Source: Pseudoalteromonas rubra
GTDB lineage: Bacteria > Pseudomonadota > Gammaproteobacteria > Enterobacterales > Alteromonadaceae
Direction of reading: 5' to 3'
NCBI RefSeq assembly: GCF_005887095.1
Contig: NZ_PNCI01000009.1
Span: 1 to 43,844 of the forward strand
DNA: 43,844 nucleotides
Shown piece by piece: positions 27,347 through 36,780 of the stretch (positions are counted from its first letter, which is position 1; the number at the start of each line of letters is the position of its first letter). The notes beneath the pieces are model-generated. The model searched no databases. It was not told the origin of the DNA and worked only from the letters and a program-made list of their open reading frames with translations. The position numbers were made by a program, and so were the translations under genes.

Positions 27347-28263
27347 GCCTGCTTCACCTCATCGCCACACACAGTGTCCTGACTCTGTGGTTGCTCCCAA
27401 TAAGCGGTCAGTTGCGCATCTTTGTCGAGCCACAGCTGATTCAGGTAAGCCTGAAATGCCACCCGGTATTGCTTGTCTGTCTGGTAGTTGCCCAGTGGCA
27501 CACTGGCCATCGACAATAGTCGGATACGCACATCGATGCGCTGCAATTTGCCACACATAAAGCTGCGGCAGATATGCTGATCCGGGCTCTGATAAATCAC
27601 CGTAGCATCAAGCATGCCGTCGAGTTGCTGTGCTAATACTTCTAACGCGAAAGCCACTCCACCCGCTTTAGGCTTGAGCAAATAATGAAACTCTCCCCCC
27701 TGACGCTGGTGCTTTTGTGCGGTAAAACGAGTCCCTTCAACAAAATTAATCACAGTCGTAGGATGCTGTCGAAAATGACGACAACTGTGCCGGGTGCGCT
27801 CGACATCCATCCCTTTGAGCTTAGGATTTTTAGCGATTTTCGCCTTGCTTGCACGCTTCATAAAGGGCATACCCAGCGCCCACGCACCGGTGCCGATCAG
27901 CGGCACATATTTGAGTTCATCTTTAAGAAAAAATTTAGGTGCCGGTAATCGGTCTAGTGCGCTAAGCACCACAATGTCTAACCAGCTGATATGATTGGCC
28001 ACCAGCATATACCAGGCCTGCTCGCTCATTTGCTCAGGCAAGTCCAGCACGACCTCAGCACAACCAAGCTGAAGCCCCAGACGATTGCCCCGGCACCAGC
28101 CTTTGTACGCCCAGTGCAGTATGTCTGACACACCGCGCAGTGGCAAAATACACTTTACCAATCCCAATGCAAACACGACAACGCCCCACAACAGGGTGTT
28201 AGCCAGCAGTATCATAGTAGCCAGTGCTCCTGCTAGCCAGGCTGGTAAAAACCTTTTCAACAT
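27343..28263 (-). CDS. 1-acylglycerol-3-phosphate-type acyltransferase, YihG-like
   Basis: The 306-residue membrane protein has hydrophobic N-terminal segments and PlsC motifs: NHISWLDI (HX4D catalytic), KYVPLIGTGAWALGMPFMKR, and VEGTRFTAQKHQRQ (substrate binding). It resembles E. coli YihG, a minor lysophosphatidate acyltransferase. It is a paralogue of the next gene upstream (28287-29210), 23 bases away, and overlaps the YbdG-like channel gene, suggesting a membrane-lipid and tension operon. Confidence 0.9.
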   Translation of the reverse strand: MLKRFLPAWLAGALATMILLANTLLWGVVVFALGLVKCILPLRGVSDILHWAYKGWCRGNRLGLQLGCAEVVLDLPEQMSEQAWYMLVANHISWLDIVVLSALDRLPAPKFFLKDELKYVPLIGTGAWALGMPFMKRASKAKIAKNPKLKGMDVERTRHSCRHFRQHPTTVINFVEGTRFTAQKHQRQGGEFHYLLKPKAGGVAFALEVLAQQLDGMLDATVIYQSPDQHICRSFMCGKLQRIDVRIRLLSMASVPLGNYQTDKQYRVAFQAYLNQLWLDKDAQLTAYWEQPQSQDTVCGDEVKQA

Positions 28264-28286
28264 ACCACCTCCATCACCTCAATAAC

Positions 28287-29210
28287 TCAGGACTGTTGCG
28301 ACTTTTCATGCTGTTCGGCAGACACGACATCCCGGCTGTGATCCGCTGCCAACACCTCTAGTTGCTGATCTTTTTGCCCCCACAGACGGTTTAGCTCGCT
28401 TTGAAAGCGCACCCTGAATTCATTGTCATTACTGTAGTCACCAATCAAATCCTGACTGACTGGCATCAACTCTATCTGCACGCTAACCTCGTCAACACGG
28501 CCAGCTACAAAGTCCATAAAACTGGGAATACCACCAGGATAGTGGATGGTCACATTCACCACCTGATTGATCTGCTCTCCCATTGCCTGCATCACAAATG
28601 CGATACCACCTGCTTTTGGTTTGAGCAGGTGCTTAAAAGGGCTATTCTGGCGCTGATGCTTTTGCTCTGTGAAACGCGTCCCTTCGACGAAGTTGACGAT
28701 ACTCACCGGCATGGTTTTGAACTTTTCACATGCATTACGCGTGGTTTCAACGTCTTTACCACGGAGCTTAGGGTTTTTCTTCAGCTGACTTTTGCTGGTC
28801 CGTTTCATAAACGGAAAATCAAGCGCCCACCAGGCAAGCCCAAGTACAGGCACGTAAAGCAGTTCTTTTTTCAGAAAAAAATTCAGAAAAGGAATTTTAC
28901 GGTGCAATACCCGCTGTAAGATCAATATGTCTACCCAGCTCTGATGGTTGGCAATAACCAGGTACCAGTCTTTCGCTTTCACTGTCTCTGGCATTGACAC
29001 ATTGAGTTGAAATGGCGAAACAACCGATTGGTTGAGATTATTACCTGCAACCCACAAACTGGCACACCCTTTGGCAATGCGACTGGCGACTTTTTGCAAA
29101 GGCGCAATTGGTAAGAGTTTGATCACCCCCAATAAAAAAATAGGGATAAACCAGACCAATGTATTAATAGCGTATAACAGTAACCCCAGCACCTGACGGA
29201 TTAACGACAT
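28287..29210 (-). CDS. 1-acylglycerol-3-phosphate-type acyltransferase, YihG-like (paralogue)
   Basis: The 307-residue protein has the same architecture as its neighbour: NHQSWVDI (HX4D), YVPVLGLAWWALDFPFMKR and VEGTRFTEQKHQRQNSPFKH. The two share long identical stretches (LKPKAGG, FMKR, EGTRFT.QKHQRQ), so they arose by tandem duplication. I chose the ATG at 29210 (MSLIRQ) with AAGGA eight bases upstream, not the 15-codon extension. It is the first gene of the operon. Confidence 0.9.
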   Translation of the reverse strand: MSLIRQVLGLLLYAINTLVWFIPIFLLGVIKLLPIAPLQKVASRIAKGCASLWVAGNNLNQSVVSPFQLNVSMPETVKAKDWYLVIANHQSWVDILILQRVLHRKIPFLNFFLKKELLYVPVLGLAWWALDFPFMKRTSKSQLKKNPKLRGKDVETTRNACEKFKTMPVSIVNFVEGTRFTEQKHQRQNSPFKHLLKPKAGGIAFVMQAMGEQINQVVNVTIHYPGGIPSFMDFVAGRVDEVSVQIELMPVSQDLIGDYSNDNEFRVRFQSELNRLWGQKDQQLEVLAADHSRDVVSAEQHEKSQQS

Positions 29211-29364
29211 GCAATGTTCCTTTACTACGACTGACGATGGTGTGAGTGATTGCACACTCAGACCATATATTTAGACAAACAAGCTGGCCCTATTACATCA
29301 TACCGGGGCCTCGGCTGCCAAGGTTCGTGGGGCAGCCGGTGCTTACTTACGAATGGACGGGAAC

Positions 29365-31245
29365 TTAGTCTTCAAAATAGGTATAGCCACTGAGCCCGGC
29401 GTGTAGCTGTGCCAGATAGTCGGCTTTAGTTGCCTCATCAACCGCCAGTGCAGAGATTTGCGTGGTAAAATTCTCTGCCAGTACGGCTTTGTCATAGTGT
29501 ACAAACCTCAGTACATCTTCAACGCTGTCGCCTTTTATGGCATTGCTCAGCTCGTAGCCTGACTGAGTGAGTTCCACATGAACCGAGTCAGTATCGCCAA
29601 ACAGGTTGTGCAAGTCGCCGAGGATTTCCTGATATGCCCCCACCATAAACATTGCAATATGGTACTGCTCACCCGGCTGATAAGGCGGAATAGGCAAGCT
29701 GGATTCAATCCCTGCCCCTTCTACGTACTCCCGGATCTGGCCGTCTGAATCACAAGTGATATCCTGGATCACCGCACGCTGAGTGAGCGGCTGATCCAAA
29801 GCCGCAATGGGCATCACCGGGAACAGCTGCTGGATCCCCCAGACATCCGGTAAGGACTGGAACAATGAGAAGTTTACAAACAGCTTATCCGCCAGCTTTT
29901 CATTAAGCTCATCGAGCACCTCGCGGTGCGAGCGCGAATGAATATTCAGGCATTCTTTGACTCTTTGTAAGATAGTGAAATACAACTGCTCAATTTGTGC
30001 CCATTGCTGCATGCCAATCAGGCCATGAACATATTGATCATGACCATCACCAAACAGGTGCATGGCATCATGGTACGTTTCTATGGCCAGCCTGGGAGTC
30101 AACCTTTGCAGTGATAACCATAGCTCCTGCTGGATATGGTGCGCAGATTGGGTTGGCGCACTGGGATTGGTCTGATAAGGTGCTTTTTCCACGTCAATTA
30201 CGTCAGTGATCAGCACCGCGTGGTGTGCCGTCAGTGCCCGGCCGGATTCGGTAATGATATCCGGATGACGCAACCCGTGCTGCTCTGCCACTTCGGCAAA
30301 AGCCCCAACAACATTGCGGGCATATTCAGCCACGGTATAGTTCATTGAGCAGGCACTGCGAGACCCGGACCCTTCGTAATCCACCCCCAGGCCGCCACCC
30401 ACATCGACTGTTTTTAATGGTACGCCCAGCTGAGACAGCTCGGCATAATGGCGAGCACACTCACGCAACGCGCGCTGAATATCGCGAATATTGGCTATCT
30501 GCGAGCCAATGTGGAAGTGTACCAGTTGCATTAAGTGCAGTTTGCCTTGCGCTTTGAGCTTGTCTAACGCACTGAGCACCTGACTGGCCGTCAGACCAAA
30601 CTTCCCTTTTTCTCCGCCTGTGTTCTGCCATTTTCCTTTACCGATGGAATTGAGACGTATACGAATGCCAATGGCCGGCTCAATGCCCAAAATCGAGATC
30701 TCCTTGAGCAAAGTATCCAGCTCAGAGAGCTTTTCAATCACGATCTGCACTTTGTGGCCCATCGCCTGGCCGATCATCGCCAGGCGCAGGAACTCGCTGT
30801 CTTTGTAGCCATTGCAAACAATGGTGATGGGATCTTTGGCAATGCCCAGTATCGCCATGAGTTCGGGTTTAGACCCGGCTTCAAGACCAACCAGGCCGCT
30901 CGGATGTGCCAGTAACTTACTGACGACGGAGCGTTGCTGATTCACCTTGATAGGATAAACACAAGTGTATTGCCCCTGATAAGATTTGGCTGCAGTTGCC
31001 TGTGAAAAAGCCTGTGTCATGGTTTCAACGCGGCTATTGAGAATATCGGTAAATCGTACCAACACGGGCAAAGTCAGGCCTTGCTCTTTGAAGCGCTCGG
31101 TTAACTCAACCAGTGAAATAGCCGGTTTTGCGCGATCGCCATCGGGATAGGCAACCAGCTCCCCCTGCTCATTGATGTCAAAATATCCTTCGCTCCAGTG
31201 AGTGACGTTATAAGTAGCACGTGCGGTTTGCAAACCCCAGGTCAT
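29365..31245 (-). CDS. speA: biosynthetic arginine decarboxylase
   Basis: The 626-residue PLP enzyme of the alanine racemase fold converts arginine to agmatine, the first step of one putrescine route. The PLP-binding Lys100 lies in YPIKVNQQ, the glycine-rich phosphate site in VDVGGGLGVDYEGS, and the active-site Cys/His region near EYVEGAGIESSLPIPPYQPGEQY. It is divergent from speE, with a 241-base gap. No agmatinase (speB) or agmatine deiminase is in the window, so putrescine formation needs genes elsewhere. Confidence 0.95.
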   Translation of the reverse strand: MTWGLQTARATYNVTHWSEGYFDINEQGELVAYPDGDRAKPAISLVELTERFKEQGLTLPVLVRFTDILNSRVETMTQAFSQATAAKSYQGQYTCVYPIKVNQQRSVVSKLLAHPSGLVGLEAGSKPELMAILGIAKDPITIVCNGYKDSEFLRLAMIGQAMGHKVQIVIEKLSELDTLLKEISILGIEPAIGIRIRLNSIGKGKWQNTGGEKGKFGLTASQVLSALDKLKAQGKLHLMQLVHFHIGSQIANIRDIQRALRECARHYAELSQLGVPLKTVDVGGGLGVDYEGSGSRSACSMNYTVAEYARNVVGAFAEVAEQHGLRHPDIITESGRALTAHHAVLITDVIDVEKAPYQTNPSAPTQSAHHIQQELWLSLQRLTPRLAIETYHDAMHLFGDGHDQYVHGLIGMQQWAQIEQLYFTILQRVKECLNIHSRSHREVLDELNEKLADKLFVNFSLFQSLPDVWGIQQLFPVMPIAALDQPLTQRAVIQDITCDSDGQIREYVEGAGIESSLPIPPYQPGEQYHIAMFMVGAYQEILGDLHNLFGDTDSVHVELTQSGYELSNAIKGDSVEDVLRFVHYDKAVLAENFTTQISALAVDEATKADYLAQLHAGLSGYTYFED

Positions 31246-31486
31246 GGCAATCTCTATTAACTAGCTTTACAGACTGCATATTTTAATACTTAAGGCCAAG
31301 ATGTGACAATCTTTTGCCAGACCAAGCGACAAAACAGGCCCGTCATTTTGGCGAGCTTTGCTGGCCGAGCAACTTTCTCGCCTTACTTTGTTCCTAACCG
31401 AGTCGTCGTTTATGCGCTAAAATAGATTGAGCTGGGGCGAAAGCGCTGGCAAAATCTCTGAAAATTACATCTGCATGAAGGCAACA

Positions 31487-32353
31487 ATGTCAAATTTAGA
31501 AGCAAACCGCTGGTTTACTGAGATCAGCGACCGTGATGGCAGCGCGTTCTCATTGCGCGTCAACCGTAAACTGGACGAGATCCAGTCACCATTTCAAAAT
31601 GTTGAAATGTACGAGACCACAGATTTTGGTAATCTGATGATCATCGACGGCTGTACTATGGTCAGCACTCGGGAAAACTTTTTCTATCATGAGATGATGA
31701 GCCACCCGGCTTTATTTTCTCATCCGGCCCCCAAGAATGTGGTGATCATCGGTGGTGGTGACTGCGGTACGCTACGTGAAGTACTCAAGCACCCGAACGT
31801 AGAAACCGTGACTCAAATCGACATTGACGAAGTCGTTACGCAAATGTCATTAAAGTATTTCCCTGAGCTGTGCGCCTCTAACGATGACCCTCGTGCCACC
31901 GTGATGTTTGATGACGGCATCAAATATATGCACAACGCAGCGCCAGAATCCGTTGATGTGGTTATTGTCGATGGTACCGATCCGGTCGGACCTGGCGAGG
32001 GCCTGTTTAACCATGCATTTTATACCAGCTGCCTGAAAGCACTGCGTCCGGGCGGTATTTTGGTTCAGCAAAGCGAGTCTCCACTGATGCACATGACCTT
32101 ACTAAAAGAAATGCGCCAGGCCATGCTGGATGTTGGCTTTGTTGATCTGCAAACCCTGCCATTCCCGCAACCCATCTACCCAAGTGGTCTGTGGTCAGCA
32201 ACGCTGGCACGTAAAGGCGAGATGTTTAACGGCTTCCGCGAACAGGATGCCGAACAAGCTGGCTTTGACACTGAATATTACAATACCGGAATACACAAAG
32301 GCGCCCTGGCAACCCCTGGATTTATGCGCCGCGCTTTTGAAAGCAAAGATTAA
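31487..32353 (+). CDS. speE: polyamine aminopropyltransferase (spermidine synthase)
   Basis: The 288-residue protein transfers an aminopropyl group from decarboxylated SAM to putrescine. It has YHEMM, the SAM-binding GGGDCGTLREVLKH (GGGDG in most relatives), IDIDE, and the catalytic VDGTDPVGPGEGLF region. The ATG at 31487 follows AAGG by five bases and gives exactly the E. coli SpeE length, so I reject the upstream in-frame starts at 31427 and 31475. It is divergent from speA and ends at the hairpin at 32390-32409. Confidence 0.93.
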   Translation: MSNLEANRWFTEISDRDGSAFSLRVNRKLDEIQSPFQNVEMYETTDFGNLMIIDGCTMVSTRENFFYHEMMSHPALFSHPAPKNVVIIGGGDCGTLREVLKHPNVETVTQIDIDEVVTQMSLKYFPELCASNDDPRATVMFDDGIKYMHNAAPESVDVVIVDGTDPVGPGEGLFNHAFYTSCLKALRPGGILVQQSESPLMHMTLLKEMRQAMLDVGFVDLQTLPFPQPIYPSGLWSATLARKGEMFNGFREQDAEQAGFDTEYYNTGIHKGALATPGFMRRAFESKD

Positions 32354-32389
32354 TACCTGCTCACTGGCAGCGTTTGTCCAGACATAAAA

Positions 32390-32416
32390 AACCCGGCATC
32401 TGCCGGGTTGTTTGTT
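32390..32416. terminator. terminator between speE and hemE
   Basis: A 9-bp perfect stem (AACCCGGCA / TGCCGGGTT, loop TC) is followed by a T-rich run on the plus strand and by T6 on the minus strand. It ends both speE and hemE. Confidence 0.9.
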
Positions 32417-32429
32417 TTTTGCCTGTCAG

Positions 32430-33497
32430 TTATTCCTGATGGTACTGACGGCTGAATTCATGTACGGCGTTAATAAACACGCCTGCATTCTCAGGGTCTA
32501 CATCTGGAGTAATACCATGACCCAGATTGAACACATGTCCTGATCCCTGACCATAGCCAGACAGGATATGCTGTACCTCTTCACGAATACGCTCTGGTGT
32601 ACCGTGCAACATAGACGGGTCCATATTGCCTTGCAGTGCGACTTTGTCACCCACGCGGCGTCTGGCATCGGCGATGTCGATTGTCCAGTCCAGGCCAACC
32701 GCATCACAGCCCGTTGCCGCAATGGCTTCAATCCACTGGCCGCCATTTTTGGTGAACAAAGTGACCGGTACTTTACGACCATCGTTTTCACGGATCAGAC
32801 CATCTACGATCTTGTGCATGTATTGTAGCGAGAATTCTTTGTAGTCGCGTGGGCTTAGCACCCCACCCCATGAGTCAAAGATCATCAGAGACTGGGCACC
32901 AGCTTTGACCTGTGCATTCAGGTAGTCAATGACGGAATCCGCGACTTTATCGAGTAGCAGGTGCAAGGTCTTAGGCTCGGCAAAGGCCATTTTCTTGATC
33001 TTACCAAAGGTCTTGCTGCTGCCGCCCTCAATCATATAGGTCGCCAGTGTCCACGGAGAACCAGAGAACCCGATTAACGGCACTTCGCCTTTAAGTTCAC
33101 GACGGATAGTGCTCACGGCATTCATCACATAGCCCAACTCATCGGTTGGATCCAGTTTAGGCAGCTTTTGCACATCGCTCAGCGAGCTGATTGGGCGTTC
33201 GAATTTAGGCCCTTCCCCTGTTTCAAAGTACAGACCCAGTCCCATCGCATCCGGGATGGTCAGGATATCGCTGAATAAGATCGCCGCATCAAGCGGGTAA
33301 CGACGCAATGGCTGCAGGGTAACTTCACACGCCAGTTCCGCGTTTTTACACAGACTCATAAAGTCTCCGGCTTGCGCACGGGTCGCTCGGTATTCAGGAA
33401 GATAGCGACCAGCCTGACGCATCATCCAAACGGGCGTAACATCTACGGGTTGTTTCATCAACGCGCGCAGGTAACGATCATTTTTCAACTCGCTCAT
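32430..33497 (-). CDS. hemE: uroporphyrinogen decarboxylase
   Basis: The 355-residue enzyme decarboxylates the four acetate groups of uroporphyrinogen III to give coproporphyrinogen III in haem synthesis. Signature segments are [15 protein letters not shown] near the N terminus, [15 protein letters not shown], and [17 protein letters not shown]. The length equals the E. coli enzyme (354). In E. coli hemE lies near rsd with nudC between; here nudC is missing and hemE is divergent from rsd. Confidence 0.97.
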   Translation of the reverse strand: MSELKNDRYLRALMKQPVDVTPVWMMRQAGRYLPEYRATRAQAGDFMSLCKNAELACEVTLQPLRRYPLDAAILFSDILTIPDAMGLGLYFETGEGPKFERPISSLSDVQKLPKLDPTDELGYVMNAVSTIRRELKGEVPLIGFSGSPWTLATYMIEGGSSKTFGKIKKMAFAEPKTLHLLLDKVADSVIDYLNAQVKAGAQSLMIFDSWGGVLSPRDYKEFSLQYMHKIVDGLIRENDGRKVPVTLFTKNGGQWIEAIAATGCDAVGLDWTIDIADARRRVGDKVALQGNMDPSMLHGTPERIREEVQHILSGYGQGSGHVFNLGHGITPDVDPENAGVFINAVHEFSRQYHQE

Positions 33498-33709
33498 AGC
33501 GTAATTTCATTCCAATGCTGTAAAAATTGCTCAGATTGTATCATTAACTTGAATACGTCACTATTGAAACAGCATGCAAATTCCCGTCAGTATGATCTGG
33601 ATTAACAGAACTCAGAGAGAGCGGTCACTTTTCACCCAACATGCGTAAAATTAAAACCCTTTTACTTCAACAAATTACAAACCAGACTTAAAACACTCGA
33701 TTAAACTGT

Positions 33710-33738
33710 TTGCAACAAGGGTAAAAGCTTGCTATAAA
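33710..33738 (+). promoter_or_regulatory. promoter of candidate small RNA
   Basis: TTGCAA (33710-33715) and TATAAA (33733-33738) are 17 bases apart, a good sigma-70 match in a gene-free region. It points at the terminator at 33813-33847, not directly at rsd. Confidence 0.65.
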
Positions 33739-33744
33739 TTTGCT

Positions 33745-33847
33745 GCGCTAAGAAGAATAAAAACACCTTTAAAACCAATAATAATAAAGCTCTATTGCTA
33801 AACTGCATTGATAGCCGCTCAGGAATACCACCTGAGGCGGCTTTTTT
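33745..33847 (+). ncRNA. candidate small RNA between hemE and rsd
   Basis: A promoter match at 33710-33738 and a strong intrinsic terminator at 33813-33847 bracket about 100 bases with no ATG and no open frame of note. The A-rich 5' part is largely unstructured (repeats of aataataa), a plan common in Hfq-dependent sRNAs. It could instead be an attenuated leader of rsd, which starts 290 bases further on, but a second promoter match at 33979-34008 lies after the terminator. I do not recognise a known RNA family. Confidence 0.5.
33813..33847 (+). terminator. intrinsic terminator of candidate small RNA
   Basis: An 11-bp stem (AGCCGCTCAGG with one bulged base in the right arm), a seven-base loop and T6 make a classic intrinsic terminator. 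It is not adjacent to any annotated gene end on this strand. Confidence 0.88.
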
Positions 33848-33978
33848 GTTTAACTTTTTTCAAACATATCGTCAGTCACCCTACCCAATACTTAACTGTT
33901 TGACCTGTAAACAAGAGTTATTACCGAACCTACATCAGAAACACTTCCTGTAAATTGCTCACTTGGTAAAAAAATAGG

Positions 33979-34008
33979 TTGACCTTTGCATCAGTTTTCC
34001 TTTTTATA
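33979..34008 (+). promoter_or_regulatory. candidate rsd promoter
   Basis: TTGACC (33979-33984) and TTTATA (34003-34008) are 18 bases apart, about 130 bases before the rsd start. The remainder of the 33848-34140 gap shows nothing else I can identify. Confidence 0.5.
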
Positions 34009-34140
34009 GAGGTCAGATAAACAATTTCGGCATAACCGGTTTTCGGTGTTTACTATCAAGTTTTGACCCCATTTTGGGTCAATCTGTGCCGATGTTTTTG
34101 GCAAGCCACGGGCAGATAATGACCCGCTAAGGAGATAACT

Positions 34141-34614
34141 ATGCTGTCACGCTTAGAACAAGCCCAACAAAGGTGGGGAGGTAGCCATAGCGTTATCGAC
34201 AACTGGTTAGCTGAGCGACAGGAGCTTTTGCTGCTGTATTGTAAAGTCGCAGGACTGTCACCTTTCGAACAGGATGACCACGCCCTGCCTGACCAGCTAC
34301 AGATCCAGACTTTTTGTCAGATCCTGATGGATTACCTGTCAGCCGGGCACTTCGAAATTTATGATAACCTGGTCGCAGCCTGCAAAGAGAAAGGCCCGCA
34401 AAGCCTGAAGCTGGCGCAGTCGCTGTATCCCAGGATCACAGATACCACCGATCTGGCACTGGACTTCAATGACAAGTATGCAGAAATGCAGCCAGACAAT
34501 CTGATGTCAGACTTTGATAAGGATCTCTCAGAACTGGGAGAAGCTCTGGAATTGCGCTTTGCACTCGAAGATGAGTTGATTGATAACCTCTACGCCAACC
34601 ACAGTGAAGATTGA
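34141..34614 (+). CDS. rsd: regulator of sigma D (Rsd/AlgQ family)
   Basis: The 157-residue helical protein resembles E. coli Rsd (158 residues): MLSRLEQAQQRWGGSHSVIDNWLAERQ near the N terminus, QILMDYLSAGHFEIYDNLV in the middle, and GEALELRFALEDELI near the end. Rsd binds the housekeeping sigma factor in stationary phase and also stimulates SpoT hydrolase in E. coli. AAGGAG precedes the ATG. The neighbour hemE is conserved relative to E. coli. Confidence 0.93.
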   Translation: MLSRLEQAQQRWGGSHSVIDNWLAERQELLLLYCKVAGLSPFEQDDHALPDQLQIQTFCQILMDYLSAGHFEIYDNLVAACKEKGPQSLKLAQSLYPRITDTTDLALDFNDKYAEMQPDNLMSDFDKDLSELGEALELRFALEDELIDNLYANHSED

Positions 34615-34644
34615 TCACACAGAGTGACACTTTAAAGTAGCAAA

Positions 34645-34689
34645 ACAGACAATAAAAAAGGACCTAACCGGTCCTTTTTTATTGTCTGT
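34645..34689. terminator. bidirectional terminator between rsd and fkpA
   Basis: A perfect 20-bp stem with a five-base loop (TAACC) includes A6 and T6 tracts in its arms, so it works in both directions for rsd (plus) and fkpA (minus). Confidence 0.93.
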
Positions 34690-34733
34690 GTTATCAGCCC
34701 CACCGATAGACGAGGCTGGAACAACACAACATA

Positions 34734-35504
34734 TTACTCTGAGTCGTGTGCGTGACCGTGGTCTTTCTCTTCCTGGATTTCAAGTAGCTCTACTTCGAAT
34801 ACCAGTGTTGAGTTAGCAGGGATTTTACCCAGATTACGTTCGCCGTAGCCCAGCTCTGAAGGGATAGTGAACTTATACTTAGAACCAACTGCCATCAGCT
34901 GCAGACCTTCAGTCCAGCCAGCGATAACCTGGTTCAGAGGGAAAGTTGCAGGCTGGTTGCGTGAGTAAGAGCTGTCAAATTCAGAACCGTCCAGTAAAGT
35001 GCCTTTGTAGTGAACTTTAACGATGTCAGTGGCAACTGGCTTTTTGCCTTCGCCTTCGCTCAGTACTTCATACTGAAGACCTGATTCGGTTACAGTCACA
35101 CCGTCTTTCTTAGCATTGGCTGCCAGGTACTCAGCACCTTCCACTTTGTTCTTCTCAGCATCGGCTTGAGCTTTTGCAGTTTGCTTTTCGCGTACAGATG
35201 AATCCAGTGCAGTCAGCACTTCACGAATTTTCGCTTCGTCCAGCTTTGCATTGCCATCCAGCGCATCTTTGAAACCACGCATGATCAAAGCCTGGTCTAA
35301 CTCAATACCCAGCTCTTTTTTGTCTGCCATGTCTTTTTGCAGGAAGTTACCAACCGATGCGCCAATACCATAAGCCTGTTGCTGAACTTCTGTTTCCAGC
35401 TTCACTTCTTCAGCTTTGGCAGCTTTTTCTTCTGCCTTTTGATTACAAGCGGTCAGTGCCAAAACCGAGGCAGCCACTAAAGATAACTTAATTGTGTGTT
35501 TCAT
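34734..35504 (-). CDS. fkpA: FKBP-type peptidyl-prolyl isomerase lipoprotein
   Basis: The 256-residue protein has an FkpA N-terminal dimerisation domain (about 40-140) and an FKBP isomerase domain (about 150-245; VKVHYKGTLLDGSEFDSSY, GWTEGLQLMAVGSKYKF, LVFEVELLEI). The signal ends in LTAC with Cys20, so it is predicted to be lipidated, unlike soluble E. coli FkpA. The tail KDHGHAHDSE is rich in His and acidic residues. It helps fold envelope proteins. The nearby slyX gene matches E. coli order, but a WD40-like gene intervenes. Upstream is a tandem 12-base repeat (35566-35589). Confidence 0.92.
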   Translation of the reverse strand: MKHTIKLSLVAASVLALTACNQKAEEKAAKAEEVKLETEVQQQAYGIGASVGNFLQKDMADKKELGIELDQALIMRGFKDALDGNAKLDEAKIREVLTALDSSVREKQTAKAQADAEKNKVEGAEYLAANAKKDGVTVTESGLQYEVLSEGEGKKPVATDIVKVHYKGTLLDGSEFDSSYSRNQPATFPLNQVIAGWTEGLQLMAVGSKYKFTIPSELGYGERNLGKIPANSTLVFEVELLEIQEEKDHGHAHDSE

Positions 35505-35565
35505 GTTTTCTCTCCGACAAACCCAGGCTCAGAGTGCGACTATCACTATCCTGGTTGGGTGTCTT

Positions 35566-35589
35566 TGTTAAAATTATTGTTAAAATTAT
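35566..35589. repeat. two perfect tandem 12-base repeats upstream of fkpA
   Basis: TGTTAAAATTAT occurs twice without a gap (35566-35577 and 35578-35589), about 60 bases before the fkpA start. It could be part of a promoter or simply AT-rich slippage. No other element was found in the 35505-35785 gap. Confidence 0.6.
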
Positions 35590-35785
35590 ATTAATCTTAA
35601 AAAGGGTGGATGCCACATTAACATCCGCAGCGCATAAAGCCAAATTTCTCTAATTTGACAGAAAATTCATTTCGTGAGCGGCGACATTCATGTACCGATA
35701 GGCTAATATCAGGTGAACGGCCTCTGCAAATTACCCACTAGTCTACTCGGTGCAAATCATGGAGTTAAGAGGAAATACCGAATTT

Positions 35786-36778
35786 ATGCCCAAAAATTTA
35801 CGGCACAATACAAAATATGCCTTATTACTCATCACTTCATCGCTATCTGGCTGCTCAGGGGACAGCTCTGACGCCCTGTTAACCGTCGAACATGCCGCCC
35901 GAGGTGCATTCGCCGCCGCTATTTCACACGACGGGCGTTACAGTTTAGTGTCATCCATCGAACATGGGGTGGTTTTATGGGACAACACCACACATGGACT
36001 GAAGTATCAGTGGTCCCAGTCTCAACAGGCCGATGAACTGGTTCACTCACTGGCCATTGCCCACGATAATTCCAGCGCCGTCACAGCAGCCAATGATCGC
36101 TTTGCCATCTGGCGTTTATCTGACGGCCAGAATATTGGCTATTACCAGATAGAACAAGGCACCATCAGAGACATCGCAATCAGCAACGAAGGTCGCTATG
36201 TCCTGTACGGACGCAGCGACAACGTCGTCGTACATCTCGACTTAGATAGCGGCAGACGCATAGAGTTCCTTGGTCACCAAGAAAAAATTAATAGTATTGC
36301 GTTGTCGCCCAATGGCCACTTCGCATTAAGCGGCGCCAACGATTACAGTGCTTACTTTTGGGATACCCGTACCGGGCAGGTGATCCACCGTTTTAACCAC
36401 CCCAGCCGGGTCACTAAAGTCGCGCTGGATCCCGAGGGACGTTATGCCTTTACCGCAGACAGTATGAAAAAGGCCAGTATCTGGCAGCTCACTTCGGGTG
36501 AAATCAAAGCGCAATTACAGTATATTGCGCGGCAAAAGATATTCAGTGCCGTACGCTTTAATCAGGATGGGCGGTTAATTGCAACAGGCTCACCAAACCG
36601 ACAACTCACCCTGTGGCAGGTTGAAGACGGTGAAAAACTCGCTACCTGGCGCGTAAAACCTAGGCAGGGGAGCCGCCCCAAGTCTGCCGTTGTCTTTGAT
36701 GTCGCATTTACAGGAGACGATGCAACCCTGCTGACAGAAAGTTCCAGCGGCCTGTTAGAACAATTTGCAAGAGAGTAA
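35786..36778 (+). CDS. WD40-repeat lipoprotein of unknown function
   Basis: The 330-residue protein has a lipoprotein signal with lipobox LSGC (Cys23). The mature part is a WD40-type propeller: repeats such as KINSIALSPNGHFALSGAND-YSAYFWDTRTGQVIHRF and RVTKVALDPEGRYAFTAD-KASIWQLTSGEI are visible, about six or seven in all. It is likely anchored to a membrane facing the periplasm and may bind a partner protein. I chose the ATG at 35786 (MPKNLR) because it gives a proper signal; GTG at 35750 and ATG at 35759 are alternatives. slyX follows after two bases. Confidence 0.82.
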   Translation: MPKNLRHNTKYALLLITSSLSGCSGDSSDALLTVEHAARGAFAAAISHDGRYSLVSSIEHGVVLWDNTTHGLKYQWSQSQQADELVHSLAIAHDNSSAVTAANDRFAIWRLSDGQNIGYYQIEQGTIRDIAISNEGRYVLYGRSDNVVVHLDLDSGRRIEFLGHQEKINSIALSPNGHFALSGANDYSAYFWDTRTGQVIHRFNHPSRVTKVALDPEGRYAFTADSMKKASIWQLTSGEIKAQLQYIARQKIFSAVRFNQDGRLIATGSPNRQLTLWQVEDGEKLATWRVKPRQGSRPKSAVVFDVAFTGDDATLLTESSSGLLEQFARE

Positions 36779-36780
36779 CC

